From Novosphingobium terrae (GTDB taxonomy: Bacteria > Pseudomonadota > Alphaproteobacteria > Sphingomonadales > Sphingomonadaceae), in contig NZ_JABVZR010000002.1 in the NCBI RefSeq assembly GCF_017163935.1, forward strand, positions 2,646,929 to 2,710,928: a stretch of DNA of 64,000 bases, written 5' to 3'. Below, in pieces: positions 25,641-35,489 of this stretch. Every line of letters starts with the position of its first letter. Positions within the stretch are counted from its first letter, which is position 1. Made by a program: the position numbers and the translations under genes. The notes beneath the pieces were generated by a model. That model was not told the origin of the DNA and did not search any database. It worked only from the letters and a program-made list of their open reading frames with translations.

Positions 25641-28600
25641 TCAGAAGTTCAGGCGCGCGGCCAGGCGGAAGGTGCGGCCGTTCACATCGTAAAGGCTGCG
25701 GTTGGTCTGGGCATAGGCGGGCACATTGTTGCCGCTGGGCCCGTTGCCCACCAGCACCGGAGCCACATTGGACAGGTTGTTCACCACCAAAGTCACCGAT
25801 CCCTCATGCCCGGCGGGTTTGATCTTCACGCTGACCGAGGCATCCAGATAGACCGCGCCGGGGATCTGGTTGTTGTTGATGGTGACATAGCGGTTGCGGT
25901 CATTGGCGCTGGCATAGGTCGGGCAGGCGGTGGTGCACTGCACATAGTCATTGCCATAGACCCCATCCGAGAAGCCGCGCACCACCAGATTGAAGGTGGT
26001 CTTGCCCAGATCGTAGAAGGTGCTGATGCGATAGACCCATTTGGGCTCATTGTAGGTGCCCGACAGCGTGCCGCCATTGACCCCGGCATAATCAACCGGG
26101 AAAATGCCATTGTCGACGACATTCTCGATATAATGGGTGGCCTGCGCCTTCATCGAGAAGACACCGGGCAGGATGGTGGAAATGTTGGAGAGCGGCAGGC
26201 GATAGCCCGCCTCGATGTCGAAGCCGCGCTCATGCTGGCTGGCGAAATTGTAGGGCTGGATAACGATGCTTGACAGCGTGCCGCCCGAATAGACGATGTT
26301 GTTGCAATAGGCTGTCAGCCCCGCATAGCAGAAGTCCACCGTGTTCTGCGAGGTGATCGAGCCGATGGCATCCTTGATGCGGATGTCATAATAATCGAAG
26401 CTGAGCGACAGGCCCGGGGCGAAACTGGGCGTCAACACCGCGCCCGCCGTCCAGGTGTTGGCCTTTTCGGGCTTCAGCTTTGGATTGCCGATGGTGTTCT
26501 CGACATAGGTCGGCGTGCTGACCCCCAGCGGCGAATTGCTGGGCAGGTTAACGGTGTTGGTGCGCGCCGTGCCCGCCGCGAACAGTTCCTGCAGGTTGGG
26601 GGCGCGAATGTCATGGCTGTAGGTGGCGCGGAACTTCACATCGGGCGTCGGCGCCCAGGTGCCGCCCACCTTATAAGTTGTGACATAGCCCGAGGTTGAA
26701 TAATCGGTGCCGCGCACCGCCGCATCGATGTTGAAGCCCTTGAAGAGCGGCATGCTGAGTTCGGCGAAACCTTCCTTCACATAGTAATGGCCGACATTGG
26801 GCAGATAGTTGCCATAGAGCCAGACATTGCTGACGGTGCCGGTGGAGGTGGCCTGCGGCTGAAACTCCTGCGAGACATAGCCGTTGATCCCCTCACGCCG
26901 CCATTCGCCGCCGAAGGCCAGGCTGACCGTGCCGCCCGGCAGCTTGAACAGATCACCGTTGAAGCTGACCGAGCCGACATCCTCCTGCACCGTCTCATTG
27001 CGATAGGGCTGGTTGCCATAGATATAGGCCAGCGCCGCTGCCGAAGGGCCGGTGGTGCCAAGGCGGTCGATGGGCACGCAGCCATTGTTCGGATTGGTGA
27101 TGGTGGAGCGGCAGACGACCTGCCCGTTGTAATTCACCGCATCCTGCGCCAGCGCCATCCGCGTGGTGTTCCAGGTGTTGATCAGGCCCTCATGGGCCTT
27201 GGTCATGCCATGCTGGAAATAGGCATCCCATGACCAGCTTCCGCTGCCCACGGTGAACTTGCCGCTGCCGCCCACCACCAGTCGGCCCACATCGCGGCTG
27301 TTATGGCTGCCCGGTACCGGAAAGCCCGCGTTGGAGGTGCCGATGCTCAGCGAATTGACCCCGGCGGCGGTCATGGCGCTGACCACGGCGGGGTAATTGT
27401 TGACGAGATAGGCGTTGTCTTTCTGGATCGTCACGCCGGTGGAGGGCGTCTGCTGGTAATAGCTCTCGCCAATGTAGCGGTTCCACGAGGCCTGCACATA
27501 GAGCGAGGTGTCGGGCGTCACATCATAGGCGGTGCGCAGGAAGGTGGAGAGGCGGCTTTCATCGGGGATCAGCGAGTTGGTGCCGACATGGCCCGCCAGC
27601 GTCGTCTGATAGTCCCCGCCAACCATATAGGGGGTGGAGGTTGAGTTATAGGTGCCGTAATTCAGCTTGCTGGTCTGGCCATTGCCCAGAAAATAGGTGC
27701 CCAGCAGCGGCCCGGAGGTGACGAGACCGCCCGCCGTGTAGGTGCCGGGACCAAAGCCCGATCCCACCAGACGCGAAGGCTGGCCATTGGTGGTGGTGTA
27801 GGCCGGATTGACGATCTGGAAATAGCCGGAGTTGTTCCAGGAGCGGTCGATGGTGGCCACGCCCTCCTGTTTGAAGAATTCGGCGCTGGCCAGCACATGG
27901 AGCCGGTCATCCAGCAAGGAGAAGCCGCCCGATCCGCCGATCTTGTAATTCGCGCCATCGCCATAGGTGGTGATGCCGCTGTCCGCCGCGATGCGGAAAC
28001 CCTTGAACTTCTTGTTGAGGATGAAGTTCACCACACCGCCGACAGCGTCAGAACCATAGGCCGCCGAAGCGCCGCCGGTGACGACTTCGACCCGCTCGAC
28101 CAGATCCTGGGGGAAGGTGTTGATGTCGACGATCCCACCCACAGAGGAAGCCACCGAACGCTGCCCGTCGAGCAGCACCAGCGTGCGCGAAGCACCAAGG
28201 CCGCGCAGGTTGACGCTGTTGATCCCCGCAATGCCGTTCGACAGGCTGCCCGAGGAGTTGCCCGAGGTGGAGCCTGTGGTCACCGCCGGCAACTGGTTGA
28301 CGAAATTGGAGAGATTGGCCGGTGCCTGCGCCTTGATATCGGCGGAGGACAGCACTGCGACCGGCGTCGGTGCGAAGAAGCCATCCTTCACGATGCGCGT
28401 GCCGGTGACGATGATATCCGTCTTGGTTTCATCTCCCGCCCCTTGGGCAGGCGCTGCATCGGGCGCGGGTACAGGCGCGGAAAGCTCTGAATTTGCCGGG
28501 TTCGGTGCGGTCAGGCGGGTGGACTCGCTGGCCGCAACATGGCCGGCAGAGAGCAATCCGTCGGCGCGGATCGCTTGCGGTTTCGCGGCTTCGATCGAAA

Positions 28601-28766
28601 AGCCGTCGACAGCAGCATCATCGGCATGAGCGACACCCGCTCCGCCCATCACCAGCGCAAGGGCCGCGCTGTGCCCCAGCCAATGGCGGCGTGCGCGCAG
28701 GCGGCGCAGGCTTCCAACATCGAACATCACGGCATCATTGGCCGTATTCATCCCCAAATTTGCCAT
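25641..28766 (-). CDS. TonB-dependent receptor, large (1041 aa)
   Basis: An outer-membrane receptor with an N-terminal export signal (hydrophobic stretch about residues 33-49), a spacer, the TonB-box-like start TKTDIIVTGTRI, a plug with NLRGLGASRTLVLLDGQR and a SDAVGGVVNFILNKK segment, and a long barrel ending in RLAARLNF. The AGGGGG sequence before the ATG supports this start although the pre-signal N-terminus is long. It is followed after 16 bases by the AbgB-like hydrolase, suggesting uptake of a peptide-like or acyl-amino compound that the periplasmic hydrolases then cut. Confidence 0.95.
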   Translation of the reverse strand: MANLGMNTANDAVMFDVGSLRRLRARRHWLGHSAALALVMGGAGVAHADDAAVDGFSIEAAKPQAIRADGLLSAGHVAASESTRLTAPNPANSELSAPVPAPDAAPAQGAGDETKTDIIVTGTRIVKDGFFAPTPVAVLSSADIKAQAPANLSNFVNQLPAVTTGSTSGNSSGSLSNGIAGINSVNLRGLGASRTLVLLDGQRSVASSVGGIVDINTFPQDLVERVEVVTGGASAAYGSDAVGGVVNFILNKKFKGFRIAADSGITTYGDGANYKIGGSGGFSLLDDRLHVLASAEFFKQEGVATIDRSWNNSGYFQIVNPAYTTTNGQPSRLVGSGFGPGTYTAGGLVTSGPLLGTYFLGNGQTSKLNYGTYNSTSTPYMVGGDYQTTLAGHVGTNSLIPDESRLSTFLRTAYDVTPDTSLYVQASWNRYIGESYYQQTPSTGVTIQKDNAYLVNNYPAVVSAMTAAGVNSLSIGTSNAGFPVPGSHNSRDVGRLVVGGSGKFTVGSGSWSWDAYFQHGMTKAHEGLINTWNTTRMALAQDAVNYNGQVVCRSTITNPNNGCVPIDRLGTTGPSAAALAYIYGNQPYRNETVQEDVGSVSFNGDLFKLPGGTVSLAFGGEWRREGINGYVSQEFQPQATSTGTVSNVWLYGNYLPNVGHYYVKEGFAELSMPLFKGFNIDAAVRGTDYSTSGYVTTYKVGGTWAPTPDVKFRATYSHDIRAPNLQELFAAGTARTNTVNLPSNSPLGVSTPTYVENTIGNPKLKPEKANTWTAGAVLTPSFAPGLSLSFDYYDIRIKDAIGSITSQNTVDFCYAGLTAYCNNIVYSGGTLSSIVIQPYNFASQHERGFDIEAGYRLPLSNISTILPGVFSMKAQATHYIENVVDNGIFPVDYAGVNGGTLSGTYNEPKWVYRISTFYDLGKTTFNLVVRGFSDGVYGNDYVQCTTACPTYASANDRNRYVTINNNQIPGAVYLDASVSVKIKPAGHEGSVTLVVNNLSNVAPVLVGNGPSGNNVPAYAQTNRSLYDVNGRTFRLAARLNF

Positions 28767-29536
28767 GCAATCCCCCTATCGACAACAATGTCTGGCCAAG
28801 GGCGATCCTCTCCCCGCAAATTTTGAACGCAGATCCTCATCTCCCCGCTCATGGCGAAGATTTTTTCTTTCTATTGTTTGATATTAATCTACCGAAAAAA
28901 CCTGTGCATGGCATCGGATGGCGACCCGAAGCGCATGAACATTTTCTTTCTTATTTCAATTAATCAACAACATTAATGTAACGCAAAGCGCGTGCAGCAT
29001 CCAATTAAAATTCCCCATAGTTGGGATGGACGATGGTGGATTTCGCTAAGAAGGCATGCATTCTTCACGCATTCGATCATGCCAGCGGAGAAGCGGTTGC
29101 GGTTCTCGGCAATCAAGGAGAAGCGATTCGTCGCATCGCAAAAAGGCGCAAGGCTGAGGTGCCCGGCAATGGCCTGAAGCGACAGGAAATGGGGAAGTGC
29201 CGCTCCTTTGCAAGACGCTACCACGGCTTCTTGCCCGAAGGGCAGGAGAGCAGACGCATGATCGACACAGGATCTGTCCATCATCAACACCCCTGTTGAT
29301 GGAAGCCATCCCGCAGCATGCCCCGCTGCGAGGCCCCCAAAGGACATCACCTTATACCTTGGCTCAATACGCAATTCAGGCAGATATTCGAAACATTGAG
29401 ATGATGTATTGTATCAATACTTGCCTGTTCGTTTCCGCACTGCCGTTTTGGCTGGCACGCTACGCGCTCGCACGGGATTTGACCTTGATGCGGCAAGGCG
29501 CCCGGCGAAGATCATATCCTCACCGGGCTGACTGTT
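28767..29536. promoter_or_regulatory. 770-bp region without a recognisable gene, upstream of TBDR
   Basis: No open frame here has coding character that I recognise. The TBDR-proximal 150 bases are AT-rich. Elements seen: GTATTGTATCAATAC at 29406-29420 (6-bp arms, 3-base centre); a hairpin CATCAACA/TGTTGATG at 29282-29301 with a four-C loop; a smaller hairpin TGCCC/GGGCA at 29232-29244. The region could hold a long structured leader for the TBDR, a small RNA gene, or a decayed gene. Confidence 0.4.
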
Positions 29537-31972
29537 TTATTCACCGTCAAACCAGCCGGTCTCACCACCAATTGGCATGCCGGGGGGAATGGCAGGCGCC
29601 GGACGGCCCAGCTTGCCGATCTCCGCGCCCAACGCACGCGGGTCCTTCAGTAACGCAGCAGCAGCAGGGCTCCAGCCATCGTCGCCCGTCACCTTGGCCA
29701 GCATGGTGGTGGCCTTATCCAGCCGCTGGCGCAGCACGGCGGCGACATCGATGGGCGTGGCCGGATCGCTTTGCGCACGAGCCAGGCTGACCAGCGTGCG
29801 TAGCGCAATGCGCCGCTCGACCGCGCTGCCGGTATGGGCCAGCGTGGCACTGGTCAGCGCATCGAGGACCTCTTCAAGGCCCAACTGGCCGGCATCCCGT
29901 GCCTTTTGCTCATAGAGGCGCGTCAGGCGGGCAGGGGCCAGCAGCGTATCAAGCGTCACCTGAGCCGCGACATCGGTGGCCACCAGCGGATCGAAGACGG
30001 CGGACCCGGCATTGTCGAACACTTCGGTGTCGAACTGCGCATCGGCCCGCCCGTTGACGCCGGAGGACAAAGCATTCACCAGCGGCGTTGGCACGGTCAG
30101 CGCCTCGGGCGTCAGCGTGGCCAGCAGAGCATTCAGCGCCGCGCGCTGGTCCTTGGCCTCCACAGGCTTGGGTGTGGGGCGGCCATCCCCAGCCACGCCA
30201 TAGGCGTAATCCATGCCGCCCACCCATTTTCCGGTGGCGATCACCTCATAGCGGTGGAACAGCCAGACCGGCACGAATTTGCGCCTCAGGTTGGACAATG
30301 CCTCACCCGGCCGCAGATTGCCCGGGCCGAAATGGCTGATCGCCACGCGACGCACCGCCATGATGTGGGCCAGTTCCTCCGGCTTGTCGACGCCATTGTC
30401 CCACATGCTGGTCCAGGGGTTGGGCTGATTGTCCTCACGCCCGTCGATATCGGTCAGATAACGCGTGCCCCTGGCCATCTCGGCATCGGCCAGTTTCTTT
30501 GCCGCCAGATCGGGATCGGTGCCCGGCCTGGGCTGGCCATAGAGCCAGGCCACGGTGAACTTGTCCCAGCTGCCGATGCCGCTGGCATAAGCGTCGGACA
30601 GATCGAGCTGGCCATCCTTCAGCCCCACCTTGGGGCCCGGATAATCCATCACCGAGGTGCGCCCCTGCGTGCTGCCCGCAAAATTGTGAACAAAGCCGAT
30701 GGCATGGCCCACCTCATGCGCGCCAAGCTGGCTCAGGCGGGTTAGAGAGACCCGCACGGGATCGTTCGGGCCACCGGTGTTGTCGGGCGCGGTGCCGACA
30801 AGGCCCTCGAAAATCTGCATATCCTGCCGCACGCGCAGCGCGCCCAGCACCACATTGCCCTTGATGATCTCACCCGTGCGCGGATCGATGATGCCGCCAC
30901 CATAGGACCAGCTGCGCGTCAGCCGGTCATCCCAATGGACCACGCTATAGCGCGCATCCTGAGGGTCGATATCGGGCGGCAGCAGCTTGACCTGAAAGGC
31001 ATCGATATAGCCTGCCGCATCGAAGGCATCGTTCCACCAGGCCACACCCTTGGCCAAAGCGCTGTGCAAGGGTTCGGGCGCGGCGGTGTCGATGTAGAAG
31101 ATGATCGGCTTTTTCACCCGCGAACGGGCGGCATTGGGATCGACCTTATCCAGCCGGAAGTGATTGGCGAATTGCAGTGCCACATCCTGCCCCAGCGGCG
31201 TGCCATAATCATAGGCCAGCGTGGCATGCGATCCCGAGCGGATATCGAACTGCCGCACCTGAAAGCCCGGCCCCGGCAGGCGGATCAGCGAGTGGTGGAC
31301 GGTAAAGCTGATCTGGCGCGGTTCAGCCCCGATCAGCCCCACCTCCTTGCCCGGCGTGTCGGAGGCATAGGTCTGCACCGCCTCCATCTCGATGTTGTCG
31401 GGGAAGACTTTCACCGAGGCCGGGTCGGCAGCGCTTAAGGCGTCCACCAGATGAAAGCCCTTACCCTCATGGTTGAGCGTGGCCGCCAGATTCATCGTGT
31501 CACGCGTAAGGAAGGGGGCAATGTCCACGGTTGTGCCCTGCGCATCACTGCCCACGATATCGAGCATTGCCACCGTGCTGACGGGGAAACTGTCCACCGC
31601 GCCCCTGGCCACGGCTGTCTCACCACTGGCCCGGAAGCGCGGGTTTTCAAAAGCGATTGCCACCTTACGCCCGTAACGGCGGAAGGAGAGGACCTGCGTC
31701 GGCCCCAGCATGCCGCGATCAATGCGGATCGGCGCCGAGCCCAACCCGGTCGTCATCGCGGTGGAATAAAGGAAGCGTCCCATCACGCCTTGTGCATCGG
31801 CGGGCGGCAGGGTGATCAGCACGCGGCCTTGCTGCGCATCGACCTTCACCGGCAGCAGATCGCCATCGCGGGTGGAGGAAACCGGGACCGGCTCGGCATG
31901 AAGCGGGGCGGTTATGGCGATCAGGGCGGAAGCGCTGAGCGCGCGTGAGAGGAAACGGCCAATCAAACGCAT
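29537..31972 (-). CDS. Secreted zinc-dependent metalloprotease (DUF5117/DUF4953 type)
   Basis: An 811-residue protein with a signal peptide (cleavage after LHA, residue 26), a large N-terminal beta-rich region and the metzincin-like motif HEVGHAIGFVH at 419-429, followed by SVMDYPGP. This is the architecture of the DUF5117/DUF4953 zinc metalloproteases common in Bacteroidetes and sphingomonads. GGGGGA precedes the ATG. It acts in the periplasm or at the surface. It lies between two TBDR genes on the same strand, consistent with cutting proteins or peptides before receptor uptake. Confidence 0.88.
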   Translation of the reverse strand: MRLIGRFLSRALSASALIAITAPLHAEPVPVSSTRDGDLLPVKVDAQQGRVLITLPPADAQGVMGRFLYSTAMTTGLGSAPIRIDRGMLGPTQVLSFRRYGRKVAIAFENPRFRASGETAVARGAVDSFPVSTVAMLDIVGSDAQGTTVDIAPFLTRDTMNLAATLNHEGKGFHLVDALSAADPASVKVFPDNIEMEAVQTYASDTPGKEVGLIGAEPRQISFTVHHSLIRLPGPGFQVRQFDIRSGSHATLAYDYGTPLGQDVALQFANHFRLDKVDPNAARSRVKKPIIFYIDTAAPEPLHSALAKGVAWWNDAFDAAGYIDAFQVKLLPPDIDPQDARYSVVHWDDRLTRSWSYGGGIIDPRTGEIIKGNVVLGALRVRQDMQIFEGLVGTAPDNTGGPNDPVRVSLTRLSQLGAHEVGHAIGFVHNFAGSTQGRTSVMDYPGPKVGLKDGQLDLSDAYASGIGSWDKFTVAWLYGQPRPGTDPDLAAKKLADAEMARGTRYLTDIDGREDNQPNPWTSMWDNGVDKPEELAHIMAVRRVAISHFGPGNLRPGEALSNLRRKFVPVWLFHRYEVIATGKWVGGMDYAYGVAGDGRPTPKPVEAKDQRAALNALLATLTPEALTVPTPLVNALSSGVNGRADAQFDTEVFDNAGSAVFDPLVATDVAAQVTLDTLLAPARLTRLYEQKARDAGQLGLEEVLDALTSATLAHTGSAVERRIALRTLVSLARAQSDPATPIDVAAVLRQRLDKATTMLAKVTGDDGWSPAAAALLKDPRALGAEIGKLGRPAPAIPPGMPIGGETGWFDGE

Positions 31973-32137
31973 GATGATCCCCCGAGGCAGAGCCCGCCAC
32001 CCGGTCGGCGGGCAAGACTGTCGTGGAGAAGACTATCACAGGATGGGCGCAGGATGTGATGAAAGGCGTTGCAATTCAGAGCGCTTGTCGATGAAATTCG
32101 CTGCCGGGGCCGCCTCTTGCGCCGCTTCGCATCATGA

Positions 32138-32165
32138 GGTGAGGGCGGCCTGCGCCGCCCTCACC
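32138..32165 (-). terminator. 12-bp hairpin after TBDR stop
   Basis: GGTGAGGGCGGC (32138-32149) pairs perfectly with GCCGCCCTCACC (32154-32165) around a 4-base loop, four bases beyond the TBDR stop. No T-run, but the stem is very stable and well placed for termination. Confidence 0.6.
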
Positions 32166-32169
32166 GGCG

Positions 32170-35031
32170 TTACAGCTTGTAGCGCGCGCCGAAGATGATG
32201 CTGCGCCCGGTATGCTGATACTCATAGGCGCGCTGTGTGGCGGCATCGGTCCAGTGATCGATATAGCGGTCGAGCAGATTGGTGGCGTCCACCGAGATTT
32301 CCATCCGCTTGTTGATCGAATAGCGCAGCGCCGCATCCAGGCTGGCATAAGCGCCATAGCCTTCGAAGATGTTGCCCGTACCGCTGTTCTGATCATTGTA
32401 GGGCCCGCGATAGGAATAGCTGACGCGGCCTTCGAAGGGACCCTTCTCGTAATAGAGCGTGGCGTTCCACGTCGTCTTCGACAGGCCGAAGAAGGTCGAG
32501 GTCACGGTGGAGGCGGGCAGGGTGATCGTGCCATTGGCGTTGACGCTCGTGCCCGGGCCGCTGACATTGTAGGTGGCGTTGGAATTGGTGAAGGTGGCAT
32601 TGGCGATCACGCCCAGATTCTTCAGCGGCCCCGGCAGGAAGCGCAAGGGCGTCTGCAACCCCAGTTCCACGCCGTTCAGCTTGGCGCCGGCGCCATTGCC
32701 GATCGAGGTGATGGTCCACACCCGCCCTTCCGGATTTTGCGCGGCGGGCGATCCATTGGCCAACAGCGAGATGGGCAGGCCCGTCGAGGCGAAGGTGCCC
32801 TGCGTCACCGTGGCGGTCGGGAAGCTGGACACATCCTTGTGGAAGAAGGCCACGGAAAGCAGCGATTGCGGCGCGAAATACCACTCCACCGCCGCGTCAT
32901 AATTGACCGCGCGATAGGGATCGAGGTTGGGATTGCCATAGCTGACGCCATAGTTGAAGGAATCCACCGAGCCGCCCGGCGTCAGATTGCCCAGTGAGGG
33001 GCGCGTCATCACCTTGGCCACGGCCAGCCGCAGGATGATGTCCTTGCGCGGGAAGAAGTTGAGGTTCGCCGAGGGCAGCCAGTCGTCATAGCCGCGATGC
33101 ACTGTCACCTGCGTGGTGCCGTTCTGCAGGCCGGTCGAGCTTTGCGCGGTATGGGCATAGCGGACGCCGCCGTTCAGCGTGATGTCCATGCCCACGGCAT
33201 GGGTCTTCCAGTCGCCTTGCAGGTAGAAGCCGCTGTCCGCCTCCCGCACGGAGCGGATGTTCGAGCTGTCAGGCAGCAGGGTGCGGTTGTAGAGGTTGGT
33301 ATAGGCGGTGGTGGCAGGCAGATTGGCGACGATGAAGGTGCTGGTTGTGCCCGCCGGTTGCCCCGCATTGCCCAGATTGACCGTATCGACCATGCTGGAA
33401 TTGATCGGGAAGCCATTGTTGGTCACAGAATTGGATGAGCAGGTGATGGTGCCCAGCACCAGATCCTTGCCCGGCGTGGAGGGGCAGACCAGCGTGCTGC
33501 GCGTGCCGCCCCAGGTGTTGAAACCGAACTCGCGGTAAAATCCGCCCAGTTTCAAGGTCAGACTCTCGGTGGTCTTCCATTCGAAATCGGTCTTGAAGGT
33601 GCGGAAGGTGTTGTTGGTATCGGAGGGCGTGTCGCGGATTTCGGCCAGCTGGAAATTGGCCGGATCGGTGACCGAGGTGCCGAAGCTGAGCACCGGCGAT
33701 TTCATATTGCTGTAATTGTAGGAATAGCCCTGCGCCGTGCGGTCATCCAGCATGATCGAGGTGGCCATCGGGATCGCCAGCACCGATTTGGAGGCGCCGG
33801 TCAGAATATCGACCTTCAAGCGGTCGGTCAGATCATGCGTCAGATGGGCATTGATCTGATAGAAGGTGGAGTTCTGGATCTGGTGGTAATGTTCGTCGCG
33901 CTGATAGGCATTGTTGAAGGTGCCCGAAACCATATTGCCATTGCTGTCATATGTCGGGTTGACGACATCGATGCCCTTTTCATTCGAGCGGAACAGCACC
34001 TCGGCCCATTCCTCGGTGCGGTCCTCGTGGAAACGCGAGAACAGGCCGTCGATCTCCAGATGGGTGGCGTCATCGGGCTGCCATTCGATGGCGCCGGTGA
34101 TGCCCAGCCGCTGGCGATCATGGGTGATGATGCCATAGCGCGGAAAGCGCGGATGGAAGGACAGCGAGGCCTGATCGCAGGCCGTGGAATGGAGATAGGT
34201 GCTGCCCGCGAAGCAGGGGGTGGTCACCCCGCCGGTGGTCACCGAATTGAAGGGCGCCTGAGCCCAGCGCCCGGTGTTGTTGCCCAATTCCTGCGTGATC
34301 CCCTGCGAATAGGCGGCCGAGGCATTGATGCCCAGCGTGCCGTCATCATTCTTCCAGTTGAGCAGCCCGGCCAGACGCGGCCCCACATTGCCCGACAGCG
34401 TGTTCCACGAGCCCGAGGCAGAAACCAGCCCGGTCAGCCCCGATTTGGCGCCCAGCGGATGGCCGGTGTTGAGATCGACCACCGCGCCCAGCGAGCCTTC
34501 GTCCAGATTGGCCTCGGCGGTCTTGTGGACCACCAGCGACTTGAAGAGTTCGGAGGCGAAAACGTTGAAGTCGAAGGAGCGATCACGGTTGGCCGAGTCA
34601 TTGGCGCTGCTGGTGGCCTGAGCGGGCAGGCCGTTGAGGCGCGTCACGGTGAACTGGCTGCCAAGGCCGCGCACGGTGATCTCGCGGCCTTCACCGCCGT
34701 CGCGGGTGATGGCGACGCCCGAGATACGCTGCAGGGATTCGGCCAGATTCTGATCGGGGAATTTGGCGATGTCTTCCGAAACGATGGCATCGACCGCGCT
34801 GGCCGAAGCCTTCTTGAGGTTGAGCGCCGCCTGCAGCGACTGGCGAAAGCCGGTGACCACAATAGCCGCCGGTTCCGCATCTGCTGGCGCGGTGGCAGGA
34901 GGTGGGCTGGCCTGATCGGCAGGTGCGCTCTGGCCCTGCGCCATGGTTGGTGCGCCCATGGCCGACGCCAGGGCGGTGCCTGCAATCAGCGCAAGGCGGA
35001 TGGCATGAGATCCTGATGTTCCGTGTCGCAT
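32170..35031 (-). CDS. TonB-dependent receptor, carbohydrate-type (about 953 aa)
   Basis: An outer-membrane receptor resembling the TIGR01782 class common in Xanthomonas and Caulobacter for plant glycans: signal peptide, IVVTGFRQSLQAALNLKK, then a plug with ISGVAITRDGGEGREITVRG, GLGSQFTVTRLNGLPA and EGSLGAVVDLNTGHPLG, and a barrel ending SIIFGARYKL. Three in-frame starts exist (TTG 35046, ATG 35037, ATG 35031); ATG 35031 has the best spacing from GAGGG. The upstream region holds LacI-type operator candidates, one identical to a site upstream of the GH28 gene, so it probably takes up pectin-derived oligosaccharides. Confidence 0.94.
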   Translation of the reverse strand: MRHGTSGSHAIRLALIAGTALASAMGAPTMAQGQSAPADQASPPPATAPADAEPAAIVVTGFRQSLQAALNLKKASASAVDAIVSEDIAKFPDQNLAESLQRISGVAITRDGGEGREITVRGLGSQFTVTRLNGLPAQATSSANDSANRDRSFDFNVFASELFKSLVVHKTAEANLDEGSLGAVVDLNTGHPLGAKSGLTGLVSASGSWNTLSGNVGPRLAGLLNWKNDDGTLGINASAAYSQGITQELGNNTGRWAQAPFNSVTTGGVTTPCFAGSTYLHSTACDQASLSFHPRFPRYGIITHDRQRLGITGAIEWQPDDATHLEIDGLFSRFHEDRTEEWAEVLFRSNEKGIDVVNPTYDSNGNMVSGTFNNAYQRDEHYHQIQNSTFYQINAHLTHDLTDRLKVDILTGASKSVLAIPMATSIMLDDRTAQGYSYNYSNMKSPVLSFGTSVTDPANFQLAEIRDTPSDTNNTFRTFKTDFEWKTTESLTLKLGGFYREFGFNTWGGTRSTLVCPSTPGKDLVLGTITCSSNSVTNNGFPINSSMVDTVNLGNAGQPAGTTSTFIVANLPATTAYTNLYNRTLLPDSSNIRSVREADSGFYLQGDWKTHAVGMDITLNGGVRYAHTAQSSTGLQNGTTQVTVHRGYDDWLPSANLNFFPRKDIILRLAVAKVMTRPSLGNLTPGGSVDSFNYGVSYGNPNLDPYRAVNYDAAVEWYFAPQSLLSVAFFHKDVSSFPTATVTQGTFASTGLPISLLANGSPAAQNPEGRVWTITSIGNGAGAKLNGVELGLQTPLRFLPGPLKNLGVIANATFTNSNATYNVSGPGTSVNANGTITLPASTVTSTFFGLSKTTWNATLYYEKGPFEGRVSYSYRGPYNDQNSGTGNIFEGYGAYASLDAALRYSINKRMEISVDATNLLDRYIDHWTDAATQRAYEYQHTGRSIIFGARYKL

Positions 35032-35100
35032 TCCCATTTCCCTCAAGTCCCTTGACCCACCAGCTTGCCCCTGATGTTGGGCGCGGCCCTGATGGAGGAA

Positions 35101-35116
35101 ATGGCACCGGTGTCAT
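35101..35116. promoter_or_regulatory. LacI-type operator candidate 1
   Basis: ATGGCACCGGTGTCAT, a palindrome with one mismatched pair, sharing the core CCGGTGTCAT with the 17-bp sites at 35252 and 58420. It lies 70 bases before the TBDR start codon. Confidence 0.6.
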
Positions 35117-35235
35117 TTTTAGGCAGACGCGCAGGCGCGCACCATGCCACGTAATGACAAGGCTTTTTGCAAATGCATCCATTCCCTCCCGCAATCCGCG
35201 GGCTTATCGTCTTTCTTCCGGCATCGATGAAATCA

Positions 35236-35247
35236 GGTAGCGCTACC
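35236..35247. promoter_or_regulatory. Perfect palindrome GGTAGCGCTACC
   Basis: A perfect 12-bp palindrome with the central CGCG-type symmetry (AGCGCT) seen in LacI-family operators of alphaproteobacteria and xanthomonads. It lies four bases from the 17-bp site, so two different LacI-type proteins, or one with two motifs, could act here. Confidence 0.55.
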
Positions 35248-35251
35248 ATTC

Positions 35252-35268
35252 ATGGAAACCGGTGTCAT
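35252..35268. promoter_or_regulatory. LacI-type operator candidate 2 (17-bp shared site)
   Basis: ATGGAAACCGGTGTCAT, identical over all 17 bases to the site at 58420-58436 upstream of the GH28 gene. It is built of imperfect half-sites GGTTTCCA and GGTGTCA around a central CCGG. Confidence 0.68.
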
Positions 35269-35489
35269 AGGATTTGCATAGGGACAGGCGGCCTGTCAAG
35301 AACCGTAAGACACATGTTGCGGAAACCACGATGTCTGCATGTCAAGGCATGCGGCGGGCAGGATTTGATGCGGGATCGGGATCGATCCATCCCGTCTTGG
35401 ACGTGGTGCGAGCGGATCGCCGGGCTTACCCCTTCTGATCGGTGGAACGGCGGTTAGGGCAGAAGCGCAAGAGCCCCAAAGGAGAGCAC

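Larger units (their letters stand above)
35032..35489. promoter_or_regulatory. Divergent control region, TBDR and SMP-30 gene
   Basis: A 458-base gene-free region shared by divergent genes. It contains three operator-like palindromes, listed separately. The remainder shows no open frame that looks coding. Confidence 0.6.

Noticed and set aside
28973..29374. 133-residue minus-strand open frame in the long gap before the TBDR
   Set aside because: No recognisable motif, no good ribosome binding site and irregular composition with several cysteines; probably chance. A gene remnant cannot be excluded without a database search.
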